Source: Clostridiales bacterium
GTDB taxonomy: Bacteria > Bacillota > Clostridia > Christensenellales > Aristaeellaceae
Length of the DNA stretch: 48,331 bases
Reading direction: 5' to 3'
NCBI GenBank assembly: GCA_019419995.1
Contig: JAHZHZ010000010.1
Coordinates: 1-48,331, forward strand
The number at the start of each line of letters is the position of its first letter. The first letter of the stretch is position 1. A program made the translations under genes and the position numbers. Below, piece after piece: positions 34,194 through 42,536 of the stretch. A model generated the notes under the pieces. It was not told where the DNA came from. It was given only the letters and a program-made list of their open reading frames with translations, and ran no database searches.

Positions 34194-35696
34194 TTGTACT
34201 TGCTTGGCGTGGATGTGGGCACATCTTCGGTCAAATGCCTGTTGGTGCGGGAAGACTTGAGCATTGCTTACGAGGCGACCGTTAAAGTTTCACTCCTTAC
34301 GCCCAAACCGCAGTGCTGTGAACAGCGTCCGGAAGATTGGTGGAAAGCGACGGTGGAGGCGATTGCCATATTGAGAAGGGCCGGCGCAGACCTGAGCAAG
34401 GTGGCGGGCGTGGCAATGTGCGGACAGATGCACGGCCTGGTGGCACTGGATGCGAATGGGCGCGTGTTGCGCAACGCCATTCTATGGAATGATTTGCGCA
34501 CGGTTCAGGAATGCAATGAACTGCTGCGAGAGCTTGGCGGAGTGGAAGCGCTGGTAGATGAGACGAACAACCGGGTTTTTCCGGGTTTTACGGGCCCCAA
34601 GATCCTGTGGATGCGCAATCATGAGCCGAAACTATATGAGCGAATGCGAACATTTGTCATGCCCAAAGATTACGTGGGCTACAGGCTGACGGGAGAGATA
34701 TATACGGATGTCACCGATGCTTCCGGTACGGGGCTGTACAACGTGCAGAAGAGCGTTTGGTCATCGGAAGTGGCGCGGCGCCTGGGGCTGGATTCAGGCT
34801 TGTTTCCACCCGCATATGAGTCTTCCCAGTTGGTGGGCCGGATCACGCGTGCAGCCGAGGAGGAAACAAAGTTACCGGCGGGGACTTTTGTATTTGCGGG
34901 GGCCGGCGATGGAGTTTGCCAAAGCGCGGGAATGGGCGTGGTCAGCGGGGATGTGCTGGGCATCGTGATCGGTACATCCGGAGTGGTTTCCACGGCACAG
35001 CGATCATTCTCACGAAATTCGGGAGGAAAGCTGCAGTTTTTCCGCGGCTGCGAGCCGGGAACGTGGACGACCATAGGTTGCCAACTCAATTCAGGGGCAT
35101 CTGTTCAATGGGCGAATCACAATTTGCTCAGGGCAGACGAGAACTTCAATACTTTCAATCGCCTTGCGGAAAGCGCGGGTGCGGCCGATGGTGTGTTCTT
35201 TTTGCCGTATATTGGGGGCGAACGCTGCCCCTATGACGATGCAAATGCCAGAGGAGTGTATTTTGGACTTACGAGCGATTCCTCACTGGCGCAAATTGCC
35301 CGCTCAACCATGGAAGGAGTGACGTTTGGCCTCAAGCAGATCTATAGGCTGACCTGTAGCTGCATTCCCGGATATTCGCCCAGCCACATGCTGGTTTCTG
35401 GCGGAGCCAGTAAAAGCAGGCTTTGGAGGCAGGTATTGGCTGATATTTTTAACTTACCCGTTCGCACACTCAAAGGGGCGGGCGGCGGCGGCGCGTTTGG
35501 CGCGGCCCTGATTGCGGGCGTGGGCTTGGGAATCTGGGGCAGTGTTCACGAAGCGACTGCCCGGGCCGAGACGGATACCTACGTTGAACCGGGAGAAAAC
35601 TGCGCTGTATATGAGGATATGTTCCCGATCTTTGAACAACTGTACCATGCGCTCTCTCCTTGCTACCAGATGCTGGCTGAGATACGGAAAGGATGA
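34194..35696 (+). CDS. xylB: Xylulokinase-like FGGY kinase
   Basis: A 500-residue FGGY kinase close to XylB: LGVDVGTSSVKCLLV at the start, the xylulokinase signature CGQMHGLVALDANGRVL, AILWNDLRTVQECNELL, PAGTFVFAGAGDGVCQSAG and MLVSGGASKSRLWRQV. Start choice: AGGAGG at 34181-34186 is one base from the ATG at 34188 but seven bases from the in-frame TTG at 34194, so I take the TTG. Product would be xylulose 5-phosphate or the phosphate of a related ketose. No xylose isomerase gene is present in the window, so how the ketose arises is open. Confidence 0.9.
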   Translation: MYLLGVDVGTSSVKCLLVREDLSIAYEATVKVSLLTPKPQCCEQRPEDWWKATVEAIAILRRAGADLSKVAGVAMCGQMHGLVALDANGRVLRNAILWNDLRTVQECNELLRELGGVEALVDETNNRVFPGFTGPKILWMRNHEPKLYERMRTFVMPKDYVGYRLTGEIYTDVTDASGTGLYNVQKSVWSSEVARRLGLDSGLFPPAYESSQLVGRITRAAEEETKLPAGTFVFAGAGDGVCQSAGMGVVSGDVLGIVIGTSGVVSTAQRSFSRNSGGKLQFFRGCEPGTWTTIGCQLNSGASVQWANHNLLRADENFNTFNRLAESAGAADGVFFLPYIGGERCPYDDANARGVYFGLTSDSSLAQIARSTMEGVTFGLKQIYRLTCSCIPGYSPSHMLVSGGASKSRLWRQVLADIFNLPVRTLKGAGGGGAFGAALIAGVGLGIWGSVHEATARAETDTYVEPGENCAVYEDMFPIFEQLYHALSPCYQMLAEIRKG

Positions 35697-35704
35697 CGGG
35701 ATTT

Positions 35705-36334
35705 ATGGGAAAATATTTTGAGATTTACCAGAATGCGCTGACGATTGAGGCTGAAAGCATAAGCGCCATGGCAAAGCGCCTTGATCAAGGGGTCTTTGAA
35801 CAGATTGTAGATCTGCTGTCAACGGTCAAGCCAAGGGGGAAGAAGGTTATTCTTGCGGGATGTGGAACGTCGGGAGCGGCGGCGAAAAAGATATCACACA
35901 CGCTCAATGTAGTGGAAGTTCCCTCGTTTTTTCTGTCTCCTGCGGATTCGGTACACGGAGGGCTTGGCGCGGTCCAACAGGGCGATATCGTTGTTTTGAT
36001 CTCCAAGGGCGGCAATACGGGAGAATTGGTGAATTATATTCCCGTGTGCCGGGAGAAACAGGCCACAATAATTGCGGTGTGTGAAGATCCCAATTCCACG
36101 CTTGCCCGCAATGCCGATATTTTTTTGCGTGTGTGGGTAGACCGGGAGCCTTGTCCCTGGAATATGGTGGCCACGGCCAGTACACTGACAGTTATTGCCG
36201 TATGGGATGCCATTGCACTGGCTGTCATGAGCATTAATGGATTTACCAAGGAACAATTCTGCCTGATCCATCCATCAGGGGCCGTAGGGGATCGCCTGAG
36301 ACGGGACTGCGATAAAAGGGAGGAAGATAAATGA
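35705..36334 (+). CDS. SIS-domain sugar-phosphate isomerase, KdsD-like without CBS domains
   Basis: A 209-residue single SIS-domain protein resembling the N-terminal half of arabinose-5-phosphate isomerase (KdsD/GutQ): ILAGCGTSGAAAKKISHTLN, VVLISKGGNTGELVNYIPV and the family end motif LIHPSGAVGDRL. The tandem CBS domains of full-length KdsD are absent. It probably isomerises an aldose/ketose phosphate made by the upstream kinase or glycyl radical enzyme. An ATG at 35693 overlaps the kinase stop but touches its ribosome site. The ATG at 35705, with AAAGG about 12 bases away, is used, and the choice is uncertain. It overlaps the next gene as ATGA. Confidence 0.85.
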   Translation: MGKYFEIYQNALTIEAESISAMAKRLDQGVFEQIVDLLSTVKPRGKKVILAGCGTSGAAAKKISHTLNVVEVPSFFLSPADSVHGGLGAVQQGDIVVLISKGGNTGELVNYIPVCREKQATIIAVCEDPNSTLARNADIFLRVWVDREPCPWNMVATASTLTVIAVWDAIALAVMSINGFTKEQFCLIHPSGAVGDRLRRDCDKREEDK

Positions 36335-36783
36335 AACTGCGGATTGAAGAAATTGGACAGGTAAGTATTCCCGGGGTACGAGTGGCATTGCCGGGCACCG
36401 GAAGCTTGCTGCGGCGGGGGAATTTTGAATGGACGTGTTTCCCCCTCGAAACCCGGCTCAAAGGCAACAGGGTGGTATCCGGTCTCCTGGAGGGATGGCA
36501 TCACGAACTGCGCTTTGACCAGGTGGAATACCACGAGGACACGGAGAATTTCTACTTTATGGAAGGTGTCTGTCTGATGCTCTTTTGCGATAGAAAGGAT
36601 GGGGAAGTGGACGCATCCAGTTTGCGCCTGACGCGCATTCATCCCGGCACACAGGTGGAAGTGGAGGGGGGCAAATGCCACTATGTCCCGATTCCGGAGA
36701 CGGATTTTTTTAAGGCCTATGTCTTTACACCGCTGCAACCCTCCATACTTTTAAATCTTCCGGAACCAGTGACCGGCGGCTGA
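36331..36783 (+). CDS. Small cupin-like protein of unknown function
   Basis: A 150-residue soluble protein, last in the xyl/glycyl-radical operon and coupled to the SIS gene by an ATGA overlap. The pattern LLEGWHHELRFDQVEYHEDTENFYFMEGVCLMLFCD, then RIHPGTQVEVEGGKCHYVP, suggests a small double-stranded beta-barrel (cupin or ureidoglycolate-lyase-like) with candidate metal ligands His-Glu in GWHHELR. I do not recognise a named family. Its position suggests an epimerase, mutarotase or lyase helper in the same sugar pathway, which is inference only. Confidence 0.7.
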   Translation: MKLRIEEIGQVSIPGVRVALPGTGSLLRRGNFEWTCFPLETRLKGNRVVSGLLEGWHHELRFDQVEYHEDTENFYFMEGVCLMLFCDRKDGEVDASSLRLTRIHPGTQVEVEGGKCHYVPIPETDFFKAYVFTPLQPSILLNLPEPVTGG

Positions 36784-36794
36784 AGGGTTGGCGA

Positions 36795-36893
36795 ATGAAA
36801 CTGCGTATGCCGGATAAGTTCATATTTGGAGCTGCGAATTCGGCTTTCTCCCCATTTGGGCGAGAAAACGGTGAATACATATCAAACACTTAA
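36795..36893 (+). pseudogene. Short frame resembling the start of a GH1 glycosidase, possible gene remnant
   Basis: A 32-residue frame just after the cupin-like gene, with MPDKFIFGAANSAFSPFG near its start and a stop soon after. The FxFGAAxSAF pattern resembles the first strand of GH1 beta-glucosidases (FPKDFLFGAATSAYQ). AAGGG lies about eight bases before the ATG. It may be what is left of a deleted glycosidase gene, or a chance match. Confidence 0.3.
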
Positions 36894-36933
36894 GGGATCT
36901 CCAAGGCTTTTATTTGTAATTGTTGCTCCTGCG

Positions 36934-36978
36934 AGAACCGCAATCATGATGGAAAACAAATCATGACTGCGGTTCTTT
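36934..36978 (+). terminator. Hairpin terminator of the xyl/glycyl-radical operon
   Basis: A 17-base stem with one mismatch (AGAACCGCAATCATGAT with ATCATGACTGCGGTTCT) and a nine-base loop. The T-run is short (TTTCGG), so it may be partly leaky. Confidence 0.7.
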
Positions 36979-37146
36979 CGGTCATTTGGAAAATGAAATT
37001 CTGAAATAGGCATCAGATGGGGCTGCATTGGATAATCGCATCGAAATTTGAAGGAATGGATTTTCGAATTGCGCCGGTCACTTGGCAGTATTTACATATA
37101 TAGCAGCAGACACTCGTAAAAAATGTGAATAATTTGCGCGGTCATG

Positions 37147-37176
37147 TTGAATTTTCTCGTCTGGGCGTGGTAGAAT
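37147..37176 (+). promoter_or_regulatory. Promoter of the SorC-family regulator
   Basis: TTGAAT and TAGAAT are separated by 18 bases, about 50 bases before the regulator start. Confidence 0.65.
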
Positions 37177-37226
37177 GAAAGGAAAGAGCTTATCGATGTA
37201 GAGAAGGTATAGAGACAGGAGATAAC

Positions 37227-38195
37227 ATGAAAAACAATGAAAACTGGGAGATGATGATGAAGGCCTGCAAACAGTACTATCAGCTTGGCCTTTCTCAGGA
37301 TGAGATTGCAAAAAATCTCTATATGTCTAAATCAACGGTGTCGAGATTGATTAAAAAATCTGTGGAACTTGGTTATGTTGAGTTCAAGATTCATAGCTTT
37401 GGAGAGATTGACGAAGGATTGCAGCGGGAATTGGAGGATTGTTTTGGCATCCGATGCACTGTCCTGCCGACGTTGATCGATGCCTACAGCGTGCGGCTAA
37501 ACGATATTTGTGCCTATGCGGCGAAAGAAGTGTTTGACGATATCGAGGACAATGAAATCATTGCTTTTCCCTGGGGACGAACCATCGAGTACCTGGCAGC
37601 CAACATTCAAGAGCCGATTGAACGCTTCAAGGGTCTGAAGATCTGTATGCTCAATGGACTGTTAAACGGATCGATCCATGCCATGGGCGCCATTCATATC
37701 GTGGAAAAGCTCTCTACCATGTTAAACGCCAGGGGTTATGTTATGCCCTGTCCGCTGCTGGTCCAGAGCGCAGAGGTAAAGGAGATGCTGTTGAACATCC
37801 CTTGTATCCGCGAAATTTACGAAATGACGGAGAATGCGGAAACGGCGATCATCTCTGTGGGGCCATTCGACATGCAGCAAACCTTCTTGTCAGAGATGGG
37901 CGCAGAAGTGGTCGAACACTTGCGCCAGTTTGACGGAGCGGGAAACTTTGCGGGTCGGACCTACGACATAAACGGCAGGGAATTTGAAACGGATCTGACG
38001 CCGAGGTTGATGAGCATATCTCTGGAAAATCTTGCGCGCAAGCGGCGGCGCATTTGTATTGCAGTTGGCGAACACAAGGCCAGGGCAATTGTAGGTTTAA
38101 TGCGAGGCAAGATCATTAACCGCCTCTATACGGATGCCAATACGGCTCGGGCGATCCTGAGGATTCAAGCGGAGTTAAGCGGCAGAAAAAAATAG
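37227..38195 (+). CDS. SorC/DeoR-family sugar-responsive transcriptional regulator
   Basis: A 322-residue regulator with an N-terminal HTH (about residues 18-55: LSQDEIAKNLYMSKSTVSRLIKKSVELGYV) and a C-terminal sugar-phosphate-binding domain of the SorC type, including IIAFPWGRTIEYLAANI, ISVGPFD and a late RICIAVGEHKARAIVGLMRG. AGGAG precedes the ATG. Monocistronic. It probably controls the neighbouring xylulokinase/transketolase and HPS/PHI operons in response to a phosphorylated sugar. It ends before a two-way terminator shared with the convergent transketolase operon. Confidence 0.92.
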   Translation: MKNNENWEMMMKACKQYYQLGLSQDEIAKNLYMSKSTVSRLIKKSVELGYVEFKIHSFGEIDEGLQRELEDCFGIRCTVLPTLIDAYSVRLNDICAYAAKEVFDDIEDNEIIAFPWGRTIEYLAANIQEPIERFKGLKICMLNGLLNGSIHAMGAIHIVEKLSTMLNARGYVMPCPLLVQSAEVKEMLLNIPCIREIYEMTENAETAIISVGPFDMQQTFLSEMGAEVVEHLRQFDGAGNFAGRTYDINGREFETDLTPRLMSISLENLARKRRRICIAVGEHKARAIVGLMRGKIINRLYTDANTARAILRIQAELSGRKK

Positions 38196-38210
38196 AACAG
38201 TGATGGAAAT

Positions 38211-38253
38211 AAAGGTGTCCGGCGTGGACGGGGATGTCCGCGCCGGACACTTT
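38211..38253. terminator. Bidirectional terminator between SorC and transketolase genes
   Basis: GTGTCCGGCG (38215-38224) pairs with CGCCGGACAC (38241-38250), with an inner GGAC/GTCC stem and six-base loop. It is flanked by AAAG and TTT. It serves the convergent genes ending at 38195 and 38274. Confidence 0.8.
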
Positions 38254-38273
38254 GCATATACAACAGCGGTTAT

Positions 38274-39221
38274 TTATTTCATGGCGATTGCTGCTCGTAC
38301 CTTTTCTACAATATCAGCCGCGGTCAAATGCAGGGCGCTTTGCAGATAGTCGAGTTTGCCCACTTCGCCAAAGCGATCCTCCACACCCACCCGGAGCACG
38401 GGGCAGGGGTGAGCGGCGCACACACATTCGGCGACAGCGCTGCCCAGTCCATTGATGGTAAAGGCATTTTCAGCAGTGACACAGCATCCGGTTCTGGATA
38501 CGCTTTCCAACACGGCCTGTGTATCCAGAGGTTTGATGGTGTGAATGTTGATCACTTCCACATCAATGCCCTCATTGCTCAAAGCCTCAGCTGCGTCGAT
38601 GGCCTCTTTGACCATGATGCCGGCGGCAAATATCGTTGCATCCCGGCCCTTCTTCAGCGTATGGGCCTTGCCGAGCACGAATTCGTCGTCATCGTTAAAG
38701 ATCTTCCAGGCGTTTTTGCGGAACAGGCGCATGTAGGCGGGGCCATCATGATCCACAATCTGGTCGAAAAGCTTGCGCAGCTGCACGCTGTCCGCAGGAT
38801 CGCATACCACCATGCCGGGAATGTTGCGCATGATGGCCAGATCTTCAAAACTCATATGGGTGCCGCCATTCAACTCGGCACAGATGCCCGGGTCGCTGCC
38901 CACCATTTTGACGTTCATGCGCGCATAAGCTACGGAGAGCGTCACTTGGTCGCAGCAGCGCCGTGTGGCAAAGGGGGTAAACGTGTGCGTAAATGGAATT
39001 TTTCCCATCGCTGCCAATCCTGCAGCCACGCCTATCATGTTGGACTCGGCCACACCCACATTAATGGTGCGCTCCGGGAACAGGGCCTGGAACCGACCCG
39101 TGGATGAGGAGCCCATCAAGTCCGCTTCCACCACGCAGATTCGTGCGTCCGTGCGTCCGCGTTCGATCAGCGCATCGGAATATGCGAGCCTCATTTCATT
39201 TTTTTCTCGCGTCCATTCCAT
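38274..39221 (-). CDS. Transketolase, C-terminal subunit
   Basis: A 315-residue pyrimidine-binding plus C-terminal half of a split transketolase. It contains VVEADLMGSSSTGRF, the catalytic-glutamate segment NVGVAESNMIGVAAGLA, TFTPFATRRCCDQV, and the late TGCCVTAENAFTINGLGSAV. The start at 39221 has AGGAGGG eight bases upstream and shares one base with the N-subunit stop (TAATG), so translation is coupled. The longer in-frame start at 39263 is not needed. With the N-subunit it would move two-carbon units among pentose and hexose phosphates. Confidence 0.93.
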   Translation of the reverse strand: MEWTREKNEMRLAYSDALIERGRTDARICVVEADLMGSSSTGRFQALFPERTINVGVAESNMIGVAAGLAAMGKIPFTHTFTPFATRRCCDQVTLSVAYARMNVKMVGSDPGICAELNGGTHMSFEDLAIMRNIPGMVVCDPADSVQLRKLFDQIVDHDGPAYMRLFRKNAWKIFNDDDEFVLGKAHTLKKGRDATIFAAGIMVKEAIDAAEALSNEGIDVEVINIHTIKPLDTQAVLESVSRTGCCVTAENAFTINGLGSAVAECVCAAHPCPVLRVGVEDRFGEVGKLDYLQSALHLTAADIVEKVRAAIAMK

Positions 39222-40054
39222 TATACATCCCTCCTGTCGAGCAGCGCAACGGCTTTCTGCCACATTTCCTCAGTGATGTTCTTGACTGAATGGCTGGTCA
39301 GCTTGTTCTCACAGAAGAAGCAGCCCTTGCCTTTGATCGTATTGAGCAGTATCATCGACGGCCTTCCTTTAATGAGCCGTGCGTTTTCGATGGCGGTGGC
39401 GATTTGACCTACGTCATGTCCGTCTGCCGATTGTACGTGCCATCCAAAGGATGCCCATTTTGCATCCAACGGATAGAGGCCGTTGATATTCTCGATGTAA
39501 CCATCAATTTGCATCTTGTTGTAGTCCGTAAAAGCGATCAGATTATCCAGGCGCTTGGCCCCGGCCAGCATGGCAGCCTCCCAGATCTGTCCCTCTTGGC
39601 TCTCGCCGTCGCCTATGCAGGCGAAGATGGTGGAGGGCAAGTGATCCATGCGCGCTCCCAATGCCATGCCTACGGCGCAGCTGAAGCCTTGTCCCAGGGA
39701 ACCGGTGGTCATATCAATGCCGGGAGTGCGGTTCATGTCGCAGTGGCTGGGCAAATCCGTGCCTGGACGGTTGAGGGTCTTTAACTTTTCCACGGAAAAA
39801 TAACCGCGCAGAGCCAGTGTCGCGTACAGCGCCGGGCCACCATGTCCCTTGGAAAGCACAAAGCGATCGCGGTCGGGCATGTGCGGCTGCGCGGGGTCAA
39901 TGTGCATGGCGTGGAAATAGAGCACAGCCAACAGTTCGCACAGATCTACCGAGCCGCCTATGTGGCCGACAGAGAGCCGGCCGATTTCTTCGATGGTCAG
40001 CTTACGGATCTCGTTGGCCTTTGCTTCCAACAGATTTTTAAGAGCCTGTTCCAT
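39221..40054 (-). CDS. Transketolase, N-terminal (thiamine-diphosphate) subunit
   Basis: A 277-residue thiamine-diphosphate-binding half of the split transketolase. The signature GHIGGSVDLCELLAVLYFHAM is near residue 30, RDRFVLSKGHGGPALYATLA follows, and the Mg/TPP motif is GDGESQEGQIWEAAM. GGAGG is present upstream but unusually far, about 13 bases from the ATG. It lies 23 bases after the xylulokinase and overlaps the C-subunit by one base. Split transketolases of this kind often sit in sugar-specific operons beside a housekeeping copy elsewhere. Confidence 0.93.
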   Translation of the reverse strand: MEQALKNLLEAKANEIRKLTIEEIGRLSVGHIGGSVDLCELLAVLYFHAMHIDPAQPHMPDRDRFVLSKGHGGPALYATLALRGYFSVEKLKTLNRPGTDLPSHCDMNRTPGIDMTTGSLGQGFSCAVGMALGARMDHLPSTIFACIGDGESQEGQIWEAAMLAGAKRLDNLIAFTDYNKMQIDGYIENINGLYPLDAKWASFGWHVQSADGHDVGQIATAIENARLIKGRPSMILLNTIKGKGCFFCENKLTSHSVKNITEEMWQKAVALLDRRDV

Positions 40055-40077
40055 AAGTGATTTTCAACCTCCATTCG

Positions 40078-41586
40078 TTACAGCCTGCCGTAGACATCGC
40101 GCATGGCATAATAAGTGTCGTCGAAACATTTGAGCATTTGTTCATAGACTTCACGGTGCGTGCCATCTGGTGGACAGGTATCCACGGACCATGAAAACTT
40201 GCTTACCTCGCTAAAGTCCTTCAACGCGCCACAACCCACACCGGCGAGTACCGCCGCGCCCACGGAAGTGGCTTCATCAAAATAGTTGAGGGTGCGTAAC
40301 TGTGCGTTGAGAATATCGGCAAGTATCTTCAGGTTTACCCGGGAGCGAACCAGCCCGCCGATGGCTGCGATATCGCGGATGTCCGCCGATGCGCGCATGA
40401 TATCCAGGATGAGGCGCATGTTATAGCCAATGCCTTCCACCACGCTGCGCATCATGTCGTAGCGGGTGTGCTCCATTTTGAGGCCATAGAAGCCGCCTTT
40501 GGCAGTGGCATCCCAGCGTGGACATCGCTCGCCGCACAGGTAGGGCATGTAGTACAATCCATTGCAGCCGGGCTGTGATTGCTCAATGGCTGCATCAATG
40601 CGGCTGTAAATATCGCCGCCTTCCCTTTCCGCTGCGAATTGCTCCGCGATGGCCAAGGTTTCCTTCATCCAGGTGTAAGAGGTGCCTGCACACTGCATTG
40701 TACCGTTGGTGGAGATCAGTCCCGGCACGGCGTGCGCCCAGTTAACCAGTTTCATTTCCTCATCCAAAATGAGGTGGTCGGAGATGTGAGCGATCCAGGC
40801 CGACGTGCCCATGCAACAGTAGGTTGTACCATTTTCAATGCAGCCTGCGCCCAAAGCGCCGCATCCGCCGTCTCCAGCGCCCATGATTACGCAGGTTCCC
40901 TTTTTCAGGCCACAGGCTTCGGCCGCGGCGGCAGTGACCTCGCCTACAACGCGTGTGCTCTCGATGGCGTCGGGAAAGACTTCCCGGGGGACCTGTACGG
41001 CGTCAAGAATCGTGTCCGACCATTCAAAGCGGTTCATGTCAAAGGCATTGGTTCCACCTGCATCGGAATAATCCGTATAGAAGCGGCCCGTCAGCTTAAA
41101 AACCATATAATCCTTGGCTTGCAGAATCTTGTAGGTGTTGCGGTAGACATCCGGATGTTCCTTGCGCATCCATAAGTATTTGGCCAGCCCATAGGAAGCG
41201 CCAGGCCGGTGACCGGTGATTTGGAAGAACTCTTTCGCACCGACGCGCTCAATGATGAAGCGCTCGGCGTCCTGGGCGCGCATGTCCGCCCAGATGATGG
41301 AATCGGCAAGCGGAACGCCCGAGGAGTCTACACACAGGCAACCCATCATTTGTCCGCTGAAAGCTACCGCCAGAACATCAGCCGGGTCAATGGCCGAGAG
41401 GAGATCCTTGCTGGAGATACACACAGCTTTCCACCAGTCTTCCGGATTCTGTTCGGCCCAATTACCGTTGTAGTAACGGGTAGGATAGGCTCTGGTAGAG
41501 CTGCGAACCAGTTCTCCATCGGTAGTAAACAGCGTCGCCTTGTTGCCGGAGGTGCCCAAGTCGTGGGCGAGCAGATATTTCGGCAT
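40078..41586 (-). CDS. Xylulokinase-like FGGY kinase heading the transketolase operon
   Basis: A 502-residue FGGY kinase: MPKYLLAHDLGTSGNKATLF at the start, FSGQMMGCLCVDSSGVPL, IIWADMRAQDAERF, VIMGAGDGGCGALGAG and DIAAIGGLVRSRVNLKI. AGGAG stands eight bases before the ATG at 41586. With transketolase as the next two genes, it probably makes a pentulose 5-phosphate. It is the fourth FGGY kinase in the window and differs from the one at 34194. It is driven by the promoter at 41673-41700, whose -10 box overlaps a palindromic operator. Confidence 0.9.
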   Translation of the reverse strand: MPKYLLAHDLGTSGNKATLFTTDGELVRSSTRAYPTRYYNGNWAEQNPEDWWKAVCISSKDLLSAIDPADVLAVAFSGQMMGCLCVDSSGVPLADSIIWADMRAQDAERFIIERVGAKEFFQITGHRPGASYGLAKYLWMRKEHPDVYRNTYKILQAKDYMVFKLTGRFYTDYSDAGGTNAFDMNRFEWSDTILDAVQVPREVFPDAIESTRVVGEVTAAAAEACGLKKGTCVIMGAGDGGCGALGAGCIENGTTYCCMGTSAWIAHISDHLILDEEMKLVNWAHAVPGLISTNGTMQCAGTSYTWMKETLAIAEQFAAEREGGDIYSRIDAAIEQSQPGCNGLYYMPYLCGERCPRWDATAKGGFYGLKMEHTRYDMMRSVVEGIGYNMRLILDIMRASADIRDIAAIGGLVRSRVNLKILADILNAQLRTLNYFDEATSVGAAVLAGVGCGALKDFSEVSKFSWSVDTCPPDGTHREVYEQMLKCFDDTYYAMRDVYGRL

Positions 41587-41667
41587 CAAATCATCTCCTT
41601 ACATGAGCCCATGTAGTAAATCGTGGACAAATGTTGCATCGTGGCCCTTGAAAATTTATCTAACATG

Positions 41668-41683
41668 CACATTTTATAATGTG
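41668..41683. promoter_or_regulatory. Palindromic operator candidate over the kinase promoter
   Basis: CACATTTTATAATGTG has perfect six-base arms (CACATT/AATGTG) around TTAT and covers the -10 box of the minus promoter. It is a good candidate site for repression by the SorC regulator encoded 3.5 kb away. Confidence 0.5.
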
Positions 41684-41700
41684 TGATGAAGGAAAGTCAA
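41673..41700 (-). promoter_or_regulatory. Promoter of the kinase-transketolase operon
   Basis: On the minus strand TTGACT and TATAAA are separated by 16 bases, with transcription starting near 41665, about 80 bases before the kinase start. The opposite HPS operon lacks an equally good promoter; TATAAT near 41721 has only a poor -35. Confidence 0.7.
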
Positions 41701-41879
41701 CACCAGGAACCGGATTCGCAATATAATTCAATCTCGGGCACGCGGCATGCATCGAGTTGCAGTTTTTTGCGGATGATGCTTATGCCTTGACAGAAAGGGA
41801 AGGCAGGGTTAAGATATTAACAGAACACAAGATGCGGATGATGGCTGTAAAGCATGCTGACACAGGGAGGGAATTGACT

Positions 41880-42515
41880 ATGCCCAGGCTTCAAATCGCC
41901 GTCGATACGTTTAGTATGGAACGTGCGCTGCTTCTTTCCGATGAAATCTTTGACGTGGTCGATTTATTTGAGGTTGGTACGCCCATGATCCTGCGCGAAG
42001 GAGTGCATGCAGTGCGGCGGCTCAAGGAGAGGCATCCGGATATGAAGGTGTTGGCGGACACAAAAATAGTTGATGGTGGCAGCCTGGAGTGCGCGGATGC
42101 CTGCTCGGCGGGCGCTGATGTTGTCACGGTGCTGGCTATGGCATGTGACAGCACGATTCGTGGCGTGGTAGAAACGGCGCATCGCTTTGGCCGAGAGGTG
42201 ATGGCGGACCTCATTCAAGTTGAAGATATTGCCCGTCGCGCCAAGGAACTGGTGGCGCTGGGCGTGGATTACGTGTGTGTGCATACGGCTGTGGACGCGC
42301 AGGGGGAAGGAAAGACCCCCCTTGGCGACTTGCGGGAGCTGGTGCGGGCGATTCCACCGTCCCGGGCTGCGGTAGCCGGTGGGGTCAATTTGCAAACACT
42401 TGATCTCTATTTGAAGGAAAAGCCTGCTGTGATTATCATGGGCGGGGCGCTGTGTGGCGCGGAGAATGTGCGCGAGGCCGCCTTGGAGGCGAAGCGTCGT
42501 TTATGTGAGGGCTAG
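41880..42515 (+). CDS. hxlA: 3-hexulose-6-phosphate synthase
   Basis: A 211-residue OMP-decarboxylase-suprafamily barrel that joins formaldehyde to ribulose 5-phosphate (RuMP pathway), or the reverse. The catalytic D-x-K-x-x-D is Asp60-Thr-Lys62-Ile-Val-Asp65 in VLADTKIVDGG. EVGTPMILREGVHAVRRLK and YVCVHTAVDAQ match synthases, whereas keto-gulonate-phosphate decarboxylases read HRSRD here. The frame is open upstream to 41757, but GGGAGG lies at normal distance from the ATG at 41880. The next gene is its usual partner isomerase, 21 bases on. Confidence 0.88.
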   Translation: MPRLQIAVDTFSMERALLLSDEIFDVVDLFEVGTPMILREGVHAVRRLKERHPDMKVLADTKIVDGGSLECADACSAGADVVTVLAMACDSTIRGVVETAHRFGREVMADLIQVEDIARRAKELVALGVDYVCVHTAVDAQGEGKTPLGDLRELVRAIPPSRAAVAGGVNLQTLDLYLKEKPAVIIMGGALCGAENVREAALEAKRRLCEG

Positions 42516-42536
42516 GCGTCGAAAAGGAGGACAAGC

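Larger units (their letters stand above)
36784..37226. other. Intergenic stretch between xyl locus and SorC regulator
   Basis: A 443-base gap holding the short GH1-like frame (36795-36893), a hairpin terminator (36934-36978) and the SorC promoter (37147-37176). Nothing else is recognised; the stretch 36980-37140 is unexplained. Confidence 0.5.

Noticed and set aside
38328..39107. A 259-codon open frame antisense to the transketolase C-subunit
   Set aside because: The opposite strand encodes a clear transketolase half with its catalytic segment and ribosome site. The antisense protein is unrecognisable.
41880..42515. 3-keto-L-gulonate-6-phosphate decarboxylase instead of hexulose-phosphate synthase
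   Set aside because: The HRSRD-type motif of the decarboxylases is replaced by HTAVDAQ, and the next gene is the hexulose-phosphate isomerase partner.
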